Made by a program: the position numbers and the translations under genes. Below the pieces are notes generated by a model that worked only from the letters and a program-made list of their open reading frames with translations, did not search any database and was not told the origin of the DNA. A stretch of DNA of 64,000 bases, taken from assembly GCA_910584195.1 (NCBI GenBank), contig CAJTYV010000016.1:5548-69547 (forward strand). Direction: 5' to 3'. Source of the stretch: an uncultured Ruminococcus sp. GTDB taxonomy: Bacteria > Bacillota > Clostridia > Oscillospirales > Ruminococcaceae. Positions within the stretch are counted from its first letter, which is position 1. Each line of letters begins with the position of its first letter. Shown piece by piece: positions 31,246 through 39,153 of this stretch.

Positions 31246-32292
31246 ATGAGTAATGCTGAGGTGATTCCGTTTGGTGGTTTTGAGATTGAAATATTCGAGG
31301 ACAACATCGACTTTTCAAACAGAAAAGATTTAATAAAGCTGGAATTAACATCAAGTCAAAAAATGCACACCAGTGCTTTATTGAATGCGGCTCCATCTCT
31401 GGCGGCTATCGGAACAAAAAATGCCTGTGTGTTGCATCTGCCGGACGGTATTACTACTTCCGATTTGATGAAATACGGGAATGGTGGTTTGGGAAATATA
31501 TATTACGGACCAGATGGAAAAATTGCCGGACAGGCGCCGCTAGAGTTGTTAGGTAAGCAACAAGTTATAATGGGCGCATTTACAGCAATGTCCATAGCAT
31601 CCGGGCAATACTTCCTTTCCGAGATAAATAGCAATTTGACAGCCATCAATCAAAAAATTGATAAGATTCTCGAATTTCTATATGGAGATAAAAAAGCAGA
31701 ATTGATATCTGAAGTGAGCTTTGTCAATTTTGCATTTCAAAATTACGGCTCAATCATGGAGTGCGACCATCAAAGAACTGCAACAATCATCAGTCTTCAA
31801 GGAGCCAGGAAAGTTGCAATGAAGGACATCGAATTTTATATGTCTGATTTGGATTCCCTTGTTAAAGCAAAAGACACACCGGATTTGAATTCAATCATCG
31901 GGAAAGCGTTCCAGATTAAAGATTGTCTTCAACTGGCTATACAGTTATATTGTATGAGCAATATACTTGAGGTTGCTTATTCACAAAATGGAAACATATT
32001 ATACCATGAGTATGTCGAAAAAGATATCCTGTCATACATTGACAAATATGAGAAGCGGATGTTATCCAATTTTTCGGCAATACAAATGTACATCAAAACG
32101 TATAAAGGAAATCTGTTAAAAAAGATTGATAAAACTGTTTATGAAAAACAGGTAGAAGAATTTGTTGATTCGTTAGGAAACGGAGAGGAATTTATTAGAC
32201 GTAAGCCGTTGCAGTCTTTTTTGCAGTCTTTCCAAAAAGAATCTGCATTTGTTTTGGATATGGAAGGAAACGCTTATTTAAAAACAGCATAA
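31246..32292 (+). CDS. Unknown protein with hydrophobic and coiled-coil segment, 348 aa
   Basis: ATG 31246 follows TTGGAGGTATTGAAC; the frame is open further upstream but that part overlaps the leader RNA. The central segment QQVIMGAFTAMSIASGQYFL is hydrophobic, then a coiled coil (LTAINQKIDKILEFLYGDKK) and a long helical C-terminal domain. I recall similar Bacillota proteins without known function. Its own promoter and terminated leader suggest an independently expressed cargo gene, possibly for host interaction or superinfection control (inference). Confidence 0.7.
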   Translation: MSNAEVIPFGGFEIEIFEDNIDFSNRKDLIKLELTSSQKMHTSALLNAAPSLAAIGTKNACVLHLPDGITTSDLMKYGNGGLGNIYYGPDGKIAGQAPLELLGKQQVIMGAFTAMSIASGQYFLSEINSNLTAINQKIDKILEFLYGDKKAELISEVSFVNFAFQNYGSIMECDHQRTATIISLQGARKVAMKDIEFYMSDLDSLVKAKDTPDLNSIIGKAFQIKDCLQLAIQLYCMSNILEVAYSQNGNILYHEYVEKDILSYIDKYEKRMLSNFSAIQMYIKTYKGNLLKKIDKTVYEKQVEEFVDSLGNGEEFIRRKPLQSFLQSFQKESAFVLDMEGNAYLKTA

Positions 32293-32322
32293 AAGTCTTT
32301 AGTCGAAAGGAGACAAAATAAT

Positions 32323-32454
32323 ATGAGTAGAAAAAGTGGAGGTAAGAAAAAGAGAAGTACAGCAGGATTGATTCTGGACGTGATACTGGTTTTTGCAACT
32401 GGTGGTCTTTGGCTCATCTGGATATTGGTGAGGTATCTCAGGAACAACAGCTAA
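32323..32454 (+). CDS. 43-aa basic single-TM protein
   Basis: GAAAGGAGACAAAATAAT precedes the ATG. A strongly basic N-terminus (SRKSGGKKKRSTAG) is followed by one TM span (LILDVILVFATGGLWLIWILV). It probably forms an operon with the 348-aa gene. Confidence 0.65.
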   Translation: MSRKSGGKKKRSTAGLILDVILVFATGGLWLIWILVRYLRNNS

Positions 32455-32485
32455 GCAATAAAAACAAAATATAGAAAATATTCGA

Positions 32486-32513
32486 GAGTCGTGTAACAGC
32501 GGCTCTTTTCTTT
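32486..32513 (+). terminator. Hairpin terminator (copy 9)
   Basis: GAGTCG (32486-32491), loop TGTAACAG, CGGCTC (32500-32505), then TTTTCTTTTG. It is identical in stem and loop to copy 3, although no gene stops inside it. Confidence 0.75.
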
Positions 32514-32527
32514 TGCTATTTTTTAGT

Positions 32528-32553
32528 TCGCAAAAAAAACATGCCCTTTTATG
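32528..32553 (+). promoter_or_regulatory. 26-bp recurrent motif, copy B8
   Basis: TCGCAAAAAAAACA, TGCCC, TTTTATG. It follows terminator copy 9 by 22 bases and is the last copy noticed. The start codon of the nuclease gene is 79 bases further. Confidence 0.45.
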
Positions 32554-32632
32554 AGGAGAGAGATTAAAATAGGCATTTTTAAATGCTTGTTCTTTCTCTT
32601 TTGTATTTATCAAAATGAAAGGAGGTCCTGTT

Positions 32633-32923
32633 ATGTTGGAGAGCAAATTCCAAGCACAACTGATTCAGGAACTTAAAAAAATGTTTCCTGGGTGCATCGT
32701 AACAAAACTCGACCCGGATCACATTCAGGGTATACCAGATTTGCTCATCCTTTATAAAGACAAATGGGCTTCTTTGGAATGTAAGCAAAGTGCGAACTCT
32801 AAGAAACAGGCAAATCAACCATATTACGTTGAGAAGATGAACGAGATGTCTTTCTCAAGATTCATCTATCCTAAAAATAAGGAGGAAGTGTTACATGAAC
32901 TTCAACAATCATTCAATTCTTGA
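32633..32923 (+). CDS. VRR-NUC/PD-(D/E)xK-type nuclease, 96 aa
   Basis: ATG 32633 follows AAAGGAGGTCCTGTT. Residues DPDHIQGIPDLLILY and WASLECKQS give the D-(E/D)xK core, with ECK as the catalytic strand, in a small Holliday-junction-resolvase-like fold. Likely role: processing branched DNA in replication or before packaging. It overlaps the next nuclease gene. Confidence 0.75.
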   Translation: MLESKFQAQLIQELKKMFPGCIVTKLDPDHIQGIPDLLILYKDKWASLECKQSANSKKQANQPYYVEKMNEMSFSRFIYPKNKEEVLHELQQSFNS

Positions 32924-33452
32924 AGGGCAGCACGCTTTTCTTGGAGCAAGCAAATATCATTGGATTAACTACGATGAAAACAAAGTGGCGGAGTCGTATG
33001 TAAAATTCTTGGCAACCCAAAAAGGAACTGTACTTCACGAGTTTGCGGCTCAGTGTATCAGGCTTGGGCAGAAACTTCCGAAGTCGAAAAAAACTTTGAA
33101 TATGTATGTAAATGATGCCATCGGCTATAAGATGACTCCGGAACAGATTCTGTATTATTCAGAGAACTGTTTCGGAACAGCAGACAGCATCGCATTCAGA
33201 AACGGGTTGTTGAGAATCCACGATTTGAAGACTGGAACTATTAAAGCCCACATTGAGCAGCTTATGATCTACGCTGCTCTTTTTTGTTTGGAGTATAAAG
33301 TGAAACCGGCGGAGATTGATATTGTATTGTGTCTGTACCAGAACAATGAAATTGAAATTCATGCTCCGGAAACCGACGAGATTGTTCCGATTATGGACAA
33401 GATTGTCACATTTGACAAAGTAATTAAAAAAGTAAAAGAACAGGAGGGGTAA
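32895..33452 (+). CDS. PD-(D/E)xK exonuclease-like protein (Cas4/RecB type), 185 aa
   Basis: GTVLHEFAAQCI at the N-terminal helix, FGTADSIAF with the acidic Asp, IHDLKTG as the D-LK catalytic strand and EQLMIYAALFCLEY form the RecB-like nuclease core. There are no iron-sulfur cysteines, unlike Cas4. Start ATG 32895 overlaps the previous gene, after AAGGAGGAAGTGTTAC. Confidence 0.75.
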   Translation: MNFNNHSILEGQHAFLGASKYHWINYDENKVAESYVKFLATQKGTVLHEFAAQCIRLGQKLPKSKKTLNMYVNDAIGYKMTPEQILYYSENCFGTADSIAFRNGLLRIHDLKTGTIKAHIEQLMIYAALFCLEYKVKPAEIDIVLCLYQNNEIEIHAPETDEIVPIMDKIVTFDKVIKKVKEQEG

Positions 33453-33455
33453 GCC

Positions 33456-36335
33456 ATGAACCAAGTTGTGGAAGAAATGAAAGATATTCTAATGCACTAC
33501 GGAACACCACGACATTCTGGACGTTACCCCTGGGGAAGTGGGGAAAATCCGTATCAGAGAAATGGTGATTTTTTGAGTCGTGTTGATGAACTGAAAGGAC
33601 AAGGACTCAGCGACACAGAAATTGCCAAAGCTATGGGTTTGACCACAACCCAGTTCCGAACACAGCGGTCTTTAGCCAAAGACGAGAGGAGAGCTTTGGA
33701 GGTTGAGAGAGCAAAAGCGCTTCAATCAGATGGTTACAATCCGAGCGAGATTGCAAGAATGATGGGATACAACAGTGAGTCTTCTATTCGTTCTCTTTTG
33801 AACTCAGATTCGGAAGCCCGTATGAATCTGGCCAGAGTAACTGCTGAAAATTTAAAACGACAAGTTGACGAACACGGTATGATTGCAATTAGTGCCGGAA
33901 CAGAACGATACTTAGGAGTCTCAAGAGAAAAACTCGAAGAGGCTCTTTACATTTTGGAGCTTGATGGATATAACCATTTCGGTGGTGGTGTTCCGCAGGT
34001 AACAAATAAAGGGCAGCAGACAAATATCAGAGTTCTTTGTCCTCCTGATACACCTTATAAGGAAATCACCAGAACCTATACCGATAAGAACGGCGAAGTT
34101 CATGAGAAAATTACAAAGGTATCGAGTGCTATCTATGACTTTGACAAGATCCATCCTTTGGAAGAAGTCTGCGATAGCATTTCTTATGATGGCGGCGATA
34201 GTTTCCAGAAAGGTTTTCATTATCCGGAGAGCATGAGTTCTAAAAGAATTCAGATCGTCTATGCTGAAGACGGTGGAACAAAGAAAGATGGTGTTATTGA
34301 GATTCGCAGAGGCGTGGATGATTTATCGCTCGGTGATGCTCATTATGCACAGGTAAGAATCCTTGTTGACGGAACACATTATTTGAAGGGTATGGCGATG
34401 TATGCTGATGACCTGCCAGATGGTGTGGATGTTCGGTTTAACACGAATAAGAAAGAAGGAACTCCTGTTTGCGGCCCAAAAGATAACACTGTTTTGAAAA
34501 CAATCAAAAAAGATCCTAATAACCCATTCGGTTCTTTGATTAAGGAACATGGCGGGCAAAGCTTTTATGATGACCCAAATGGCAAATTTACCGATCCAAA
34601 AACCGGTAAAAAACAGTCTCTTTCTCTAATCAACAAACGTGCAGAAGAAGGAGATTGGGGAGATTGGGACGATAAGTTACCATCGCAGTTTCTTTCTAAG
34701 CAGAGTATGAAGCTTATCAAGAGACAGTTGAGTTTGACGATGGCCGATGCTCAGGCAGAGTATGATGAGATTTGTTCCTTGACCAATCCAACAGTAAAGA
34801 AAGTTTTGTTGCAGTCTTTTGCTGATGATTGCGATGCGGCAGCAGTACATCTGAAAGCAGCATCTCTTCCGAGACAGAAATACAAAGTCATTCTTCCAAT
34901 CACTTCGATGAAAGATGATGAAGTCTATGCACCGGGTTACGAGAACGGCGAGAAAGTAGCTCTTATCAGATTCCCTCATGGTGGAACTTTTGAAATCCCT
35001 GTGCTCACTGTAAACAACAAACAGGCGGAAGCAAAGAGCAAGCTCGGTCTTGCCAAAGATGCTGTCGGTATCAATAGTAAGGTTGCAGAGAGACTTTCCG
35101 GAGCAGATTTCGATGGCGATACTGTAATGGTGGTTCCTACTGGTAAAGGTGTGAAGATTACTTCCACTCCACCGTTAAAGGGATTGGAAGGATTTGATGG
35201 TAAGCTTGAGTATGGACACGATTCTACGAAGACAGACCCGGATGGAACTGTTCATTACTACCGCAATGGCAGAGAATTTAAGCCTATGAAGAATACTCAG
35301 ACTGAAATGGGTATCATTTCTAATCTGATTACAGACATGACTTTAAGAGGCGCTAAAGAAGAGGAGCTTGCTAAAGCCGTTCGCCACAGTATGGTTGTAA
35401 TCGATGCGGAAAAGCATGGTCTCGACTACAAACAGAGTGAAAGAGATAATGACATTGCATACCTGAAGAAGACTTATCAGGGAACAACAGATGTGAACGG
35501 CCGTTATCATGAGGGAGCTGCAACCCTGATTTCAAGATCAAAGTCTCAACAGGAAGTTCTTAAACGTAAGGGAAGTCCAAAAGTCAATCAGAAAGATAAG
35601 GATTGGTATGACCCAAGCAAATCAGAGGGGGCTTTAATCTGGAATTCTGTAAAGGAAGAGTATACTGACAAGAATGGCAAGGTTAAGGTAAGAACACAGA
35701 AGAGTACAAAGATGGCTGAAGTTGATGATGCCCGTCTCCTTATCTCTGATGCGGATACCCCCCAGGAAAGAGCTTATGCTGAGTATGCAAACCAGAGAAA
35801 AGACCTCGCCAACAAGGCACGTCTGGAGATTATCAACACTGGTAAGATAGCCTACTCCGCTTCGGCTAAGGCCACCTATAAGGAAGAAGTGGACGGTATG
35901 CTTGCTGATTTGAACATAGCCCTACGTAACGCACCTAAAGAGACTCAGGCCCAGCTTATCGCCAATTCTAAAGTGAATGCTATGAAGAAAGCGAATCCTG
36001 ATATGACAACAAAAGAAATAAAGAAGGCCAGCCAACAGGCGCTTACAGAAGCCCGTATCCAGATGGGTGCAGAAAGAATCAAGATACCTCTCGATGAAAA
36101 GAGATGGGAGGCTATACAGGCGGGAGCTATCAGTGAAAGCCAGCTTATCAAGATTCTTAACAATTCTGACATTGATGAGGTTCGTCAATATGCAACACCT
36201 CGTAGCACATCAACACTCAGCCCCGCTAAAGTTAGTAAGATTGAAGCAATGCAGGCGTCTGGTAACTACAGTATTGCGGAGATAGCTCAAGCTGTTGGTG
36301 TATCATCCTCTACAGTATCCAAATACTTGAAATGA
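33456..36335 (+). CDS. Single-chain double-psi-barrel RNA polymerase-like protein, 959 aa
   Basis: Residues 551-555 are DFDGD within SGADFDGDTVMVV. This is the metal-binding signature of the RNA polymerase beta-prime/QDE-1/YonO superfamily. It is preceded by a strand-rich block (KVALIRFPHGGTFEIPV) like the second barrel. Two helix-turn-helix segments lie near the N-terminus (about 48-70 and 88-113) and one at the extreme C-terminus (NYSIAEIAQAVGVSSSTVSK). The N-terminal tag MHYGTPRHSGRYPWGSG (13-29) resembles tags on nearby virion-region proteins. Likely role: phage-specific transcription. It could be packaged in the virion (inference). AGGAGGGGTAAGCC lies upstream. Confidence 0.75.
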   Translation: MNQVVEEMKDILMHYGTPRHSGRYPWGSGENPYQRNGDFLSRVDELKGQGLSDTEIAKAMGLTTTQFRTQRSLAKDERRALEVERAKALQSDGYNPSEIARMMGYNSESSIRSLLNSDSEARMNLARVTAENLKRQVDEHGMIAISAGTERYLGVSREKLEEALYILELDGYNHFGGGVPQVTNKGQQTNIRVLCPPDTPYKEITRTYTDKNGEVHEKITKVSSAIYDFDKIHPLEEVCDSISYDGGDSFQKGFHYPESMSSKRIQIVYAEDGGTKKDGVIEIRRGVDDLSLGDAHYAQVRILVDGTHYLKGMAMYADDLPDGVDVRFNTNKKEGTPVCGPKDNTVLKTIKKDPNNPFGSLIKEHGGQSFYDDPNGKFTDPKTGKKQSLSLINKRAEEGDWGDWDDKLPSQFLSKQSMKLIKRQLSLTMADAQAEYDEICSLTNPTVKKVLLQSFADDCDAAAVHLKAASLPRQKYKVILPITSMKDDEVYAPGYENGEKVALIRFPHGGTFEIPVLTVNNKQAEAKSKLGLAKDAVGINSKVAERLSGADFDGDTVMVVPTGKGVKITSTPPLKGLEGFDGKLEYGHDSTKTDPDGTVHYYRNGREFKPMKNTQTEMGIISNLITDMTLRGAKEEELAKAVRHSMVVIDAEKHGLDYKQSERDNDIAYLKKTYQGTTDVNGRYHEGAATLISRSKSQQEVLKRKGSPKVNQKDKDWYDPSKSEGALIWNSVKEEYTDKNGKVKVRTQKSTKMAEVDDARLLISDADTPQERAYAEYANQRKDLANKARLEIINTGKIAYSASAKATYKEEVDGMLADLNIALRNAPKETQAQLIANSKVNAMKKANPDMTTKEIKKASQQALTEARIQMGAERIKIPLDEKRWEAIQAGAISESQLIKILNNSDIDEVRQYATPRSTSTLSPAKVSKIEAMQASGNYSIAEIAQAVGVSSSTVSKYLK

Positions 36336-36354
36336 AAGGAGTGAATAAGGATTC

Positions 36355-36603
36355 ATGGGTAGAGTTGGATTAACGACAGTTGACAATCCTTATGATCCAT
36401 TTGAACAGTTCACTTCTTGGTTTCTGTTCGATGAGGAAAAGGGTTATCATTCGACGTCGTATCTTGGAAGAATTGCTCGAACTTCTGACGAACTCTCTGA
36501 TGAAGAGAACAATCTTGAAGTAGAAAGAGCGATTGACGAGATAATTAAGTATGATTTCAGGAACATTTATCGAAAGGTTAGAGAAAAAGCATCGGCTGTT
36601 TAG
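36355..36603 (+). CDS. Conserved phage protein, 82 aa
   Basis: VGLTTVDNPYDPFEQFTSWF followed by KGYHSTSYLGRIARTSDELS is a block recalled in many Clostridia phage genomes near the packaging genes. It is acidic and soluble; function unknown. GAAAGGAGTGAATAAGGATTC lies upstream. Confidence 0.75.
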   Translation: MGRVGLTTVDNPYDPFEQFTSWFLFDEEKGYHSTSYLGRIARTSDELSDEENNLEVERAIDEIIKYDFRNIYRKVREKASAV

Positions 36604-37223
36604 CATTAACTGCGTCATCAATGGTCAGGCTTTAATCAATCTTTCGGTCAGTAACTAATGATTTACACTGAAACTTTCCTTTGCTTTGTTTCGTCTGCTT
36701 TGCTGGAAAGAAGAATTTCACTTTGTTTCGTTTTGCCTTTCAGCATTAGCAAAGATTGGGTTTGACTGCCAATTTAATGGCTAACAAAGCTTGAATTGCG
36801 GTTAAAAGCATAAACAAAAAGAAAGTTTTTGGTATTAAAAACACATTTTCGCTACAAAAAACAACACAAAACAATTTTCAACAAAATTTTTAAGACTGCC
36901 ACATCACCTTACTTTTTAAGGCATAGGGGGAGGGTCGCAAAAACAGCACCCCCTCTCTCATCGCGGCGGTCTTTGTTTTTTCTCCGGGGGAATTTTTTGG
37001 GTTTGGCTTTGGTTTTTGTGTGGCTCTTGAAGGAGCTTCCAGGGCTAGGCTTCCTCCTGCGGCTGTGGATATTCTCTCCTTTCGGTTTTCTCCTTTCGGA
37101 TTGAATAAGAACTGGTCTTGGGAGTTCCTTCAAAAGTCACACAATAGGTTATCAAAACCATTTCAAAACTCCCGGAGAGTAAAAAGAAACTACATAACTT
37201 CTGAATGAGAGGAGGCGGCAAGG
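36604..37223. other. 620-bp noncoding region before the terminase genes
   Basis: No gene is credible on either strand. CTTTGTTTCGT is repeated at 36684 and 36721. TCTCCTTTCGG-type repeats occur near 37073-37100. A G/C-rich hairpin has AGGGGG (36925-36930) pairing with CCCCCT (36949-36954) around GTCGCAAAAACAGCA. The position just upstream of the terminase genes and the G-rich core suggest a packaging start (cos or pac) region, with transcription control for late genes also possible. Confidence 0.5.
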
Positions 37224-37565
37224 ATGGGTAAAGCCAAGGCTGTAAGCTCTTCTGATTCTTCGAGAAGAATGCGACCGGCTTTATCACCGGAAGCCAGAGA
37301 GAACCAAATGATATCTTTGGCTATTGATCTTGCTGAGAGACAGTTGATGGAAGGTACTGCTTCTTCTCAGGTCATAACGCATTACTTAAAGTTGGGGTCA
37401 ACAAAAGAACGGATCGAAAAAGAGATTCTCGAAAAGCAGAAGGACTTGATAGAAGCAAAAACACAATCTCTTCAATCTGCTAAGAGGATTGAGGAAATGT
37501 ATAGTGAAGCAATGAAGGCATTTCGGAGTTACAGTGGGCAGGGAGATTTCGAGCCTGATGATTAA
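37224..37565 (+). CDS. Terminase small-subunit-like protein, 113 aa
   Basis: The start follows GAGGAGGCGGCAAGG. A disordered basic N-terminus precedes RPALSPEARENQMISLAIDL and ITHYLKLGSTKERIEKE, a helical block recalled from small terminase-like proteins of Clostridia phages. Its place before an HNH gene and near the large terminase supports a DNA-recognition role in packaging. It overlaps the HNH gene by 8 bases. Confidence 0.65.
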   Translation: MGKAKAVSSSDSSRRMRPALSPEARENQMISLAIDLAERQLMEGTASSQVITHYLKLGSTKERIEKEILEKQKDLIEAKTQSLQSAKRIEEMYSEAMKAFRSYSGQGDFEPDD

Positions 37566-37971
37566 AACATATTCAGAGCTTATCCGGATACCAACTTTTG
37601 AAGAACGTTATCAATATCTCCGTCTTTTGGGAACTGTTGGGGAAGAAACGTTTGGTTTCAAGAGATGGCTCAATCAGGAATTTTACCATTCAAGAGAATG
37701 GCAAAGATTTCGTAATGAGATTATCTTTCGTGACAATGGATGCGACTTGGGTGTTGATGGATTTGAAATCTTTGGTTCTATCATTATTCATCATATCAAC
37801 CCAATAACCTATGAGGATATTGTCAACAACAACCCATGTGTATTCGATCCGAATAATGTCATTTGCACAAAGCACACCACGCATAACGCCATTCACTATG
37901 GCGATCAAAATCTTCTAAGCAGACCCCCAGTTGAAAGAACGAAAAATGATACATGCCCTTGGAGGCATTAA
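37558..37971 (+). CDS. HNH endonuclease, 137 aa
   Basis: The HNH core is visible: SREWQRFRNEIIFRDNGCDL, then IIIHHINPI and NVICTKHTTHNAIHYG with the metal-binding His residues. HNH proteins next to terminases commonly assist cos cleavage in packaging. ATG 37558 overlaps the previous gene. Confidence 0.85.
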   Translation: MIKTYSELIRIPTFEERYQYLRLLGTVGEETFGFKRWLNQEFYHSREWQRFRNEIIFRDNGCDLGVDGFEIFGSIIIHHINPITYEDIVNNNPCVFDPNNVICTKHTTHNAIHYGDQNLLSRPPVERTKNDTCPWRH

Positions 37972-37987
37972 GAAAAGGAGAACAATT

Positions 37988-38230
37988 ATGAATAATGAAA
38001 AACTTGCTGGTATGAAAATTGGTGAGCCGGTTATCGGACATGTTGTCGATTGCAGCAAACTCAATGTCCGTAAAGAGCCGGATGAAGATGCTGAGATTCT
38101 CGGCACTATACCGGCCGGAGCAGAAGTGATGATTGACGAAAGCGAATCCACCGGTGATTTCTACAATGTCTGCGCTGCCTCAGGATTTGAGGGATTCTGC
38201 ATGAAGCGATTTATCGCAGTCAAGGCGTAA
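37988..38230 (+). CDS. SH3-like domain protein, 80 aa
   Basis: The block CSKLNVRKEPDEDAEILGTI then EVMIDESE and GFEGFCMKRFI is a bacterial SH3 fold, usually cell-wall or ligand binding. There is no signal peptide. It lies between packaging genes with AAAAGGAGAACAATT upstream. It may be a virion component. Confidence 0.8.
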   Translation: MNNEKLAGMKIGEPVIGHVVDCSKLNVRKEPDEDAEILGTIPAGAEVMIDESESTGDFYNVCAASGFEGFCMKRFIAVKA

Positions 38231-38242
38231 AGGAGTGAGATT

Positions 38243-38587
38243 ATGGAGGAGAGTATACTGACATCAATCAAGAAACTTCTCGGAATCGCAGAAGAGTATA
38301 AACAGTTCGATGCTGACATTATTATGCACATCAACTCGGTGTTTTCAATCTTAACTCAGCTTGGTGTCGGACCCTCCAATGGCTTTTCGATTCAGGATGA
38401 AGATAGAGGATGGCATGATTTTATCGGCGAAGACAATAAGATCGAGATGGTAAAAAGCTATATACATTTAAAGGTTAAACTTCTTTTCGATCCGCCGCTC
38501 AGTTCTGCGGTTATTGAAGCGATGAACCAAATGATTAAAGAATTAGAATGGCGGCTAAATGTTGCGGTCGATCCATCGGAACAGTAA
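38243..38587 (+). CDS. Head-tail connector, gp6-like, 114 aa
   Basis: An all-helical protein with HINSVFSILTQLGVGP and YIHLKVKLLFDPP segments, then a C-terminal helix with ELEWRLNV. This matches the HK97 gp6-type connector fold, which joins portal to tail. It lies before the large terminase rather than after the capsid gene, a minor rearrangement. The ribosome site is AAAGGAGTGAGATT. Confidence 0.7.
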   Translation: MEESILTSIKKLLGIAEEYKQFDADIIMHINSVFSILTQLGVGPSNGFSIQDEDRGWHDFIGEDNKIEMVKSYIHLKVKLLFDPPLSSAVIEAMNQMIKELEWRLNVAVDPSEQ

Positions 38588-38602
38588 AGGAGGTAATTCA
38601 AA

Positions 38603-39139
38603 ATGGCTAATAGTGAACTTTATCATCATGGGGTATTAGGCCAGAAATGGGGCGTTCGCCGTTATCAGAATAAGGATGGTAGTTTGACAGCGGCTGGAAG
38701 AAACCGTAAAACAAATACTGAATCAGAACAACGGGAACGGAATACCAAACTTGTGAAAAGAGTTGCGGCTGCTACGATTATGACGGCTACTGTTGCGGCT
38801 GGAACAGTGTATGCGGCAAAGCATCCCGAAAAGATAGCGAGTGTGGTAAATAAGGTAAAGAGCATCAAGATGAAAGACCTTTCCCAGCAAGCCGTTGAAA
38901 AAGGTAAAAATTATGTTAAGACGGCTATCAAGGAAGCATCTACCGGTGTTAAAGAGGGGGTAAAAGAAAGTATCAAGGAAGCTCCTAAGAAAGCAACAAA
39001 GGCGATCATAACCGGAGCTGTTTTAAATCAGGCGAAACGTGCGCTTGATAAGGCTGTCGGAGAAGACGAATCAACCAGAATTTTCCAGGCAAATGATAAT
39101 AAAAAGATTGGGAAGTTTTGGAAAACAAATAGCGATTAA
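38603..39139 (+). CDS. Tagged, TM-containing structural-region protein, 178 aa
   Basis: The N-terminal tag LYHHGVLGQKWGVRRYQNKD (about 6-25) is a motif seen in many phage head-region proteins. A hydrophobic span (AAATIMTATVAAGTVYAA) follows, then a lysine-rich helical repeat region. It may be an ejected or minor capsid protein. AAAGGAGGTAATTCAAA lies upstream. Confidence 0.7.
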   Translation: MANSELYHHGVLGQKWGVRRYQNKDGSLTAAGRNRKTNTESEQRERNTKLVKRVAAATIMTATVAAGTVYAAKHPEKIASVVNKVKSIKMKDLSQQAVEKGKNYVKTAIKEASTGVKEGVKESIKEAPKKATKAIITGAVLNQAKRALDKAVGEDESTRIFQANDNKKIGKFWKTNSD

Positions 39140-39153
39140 AGGAGAATAAGTTT

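Noticed and set aside
32895..33452. Cas4 nuclease of a CRISPR system
   Set aside because: It lacks the iron-sulfur cysteines and no cas genes or arrays are present; a phage RecB-like nuclease is the simpler call.
36754..36779. A motif copy in the noncoding region before the terminase genes (ends TTTAATG)
   Set aside because: Only the last seven bases and a misplaced TTTGAC agree; the TCGCAAAATTTACA part is missing.
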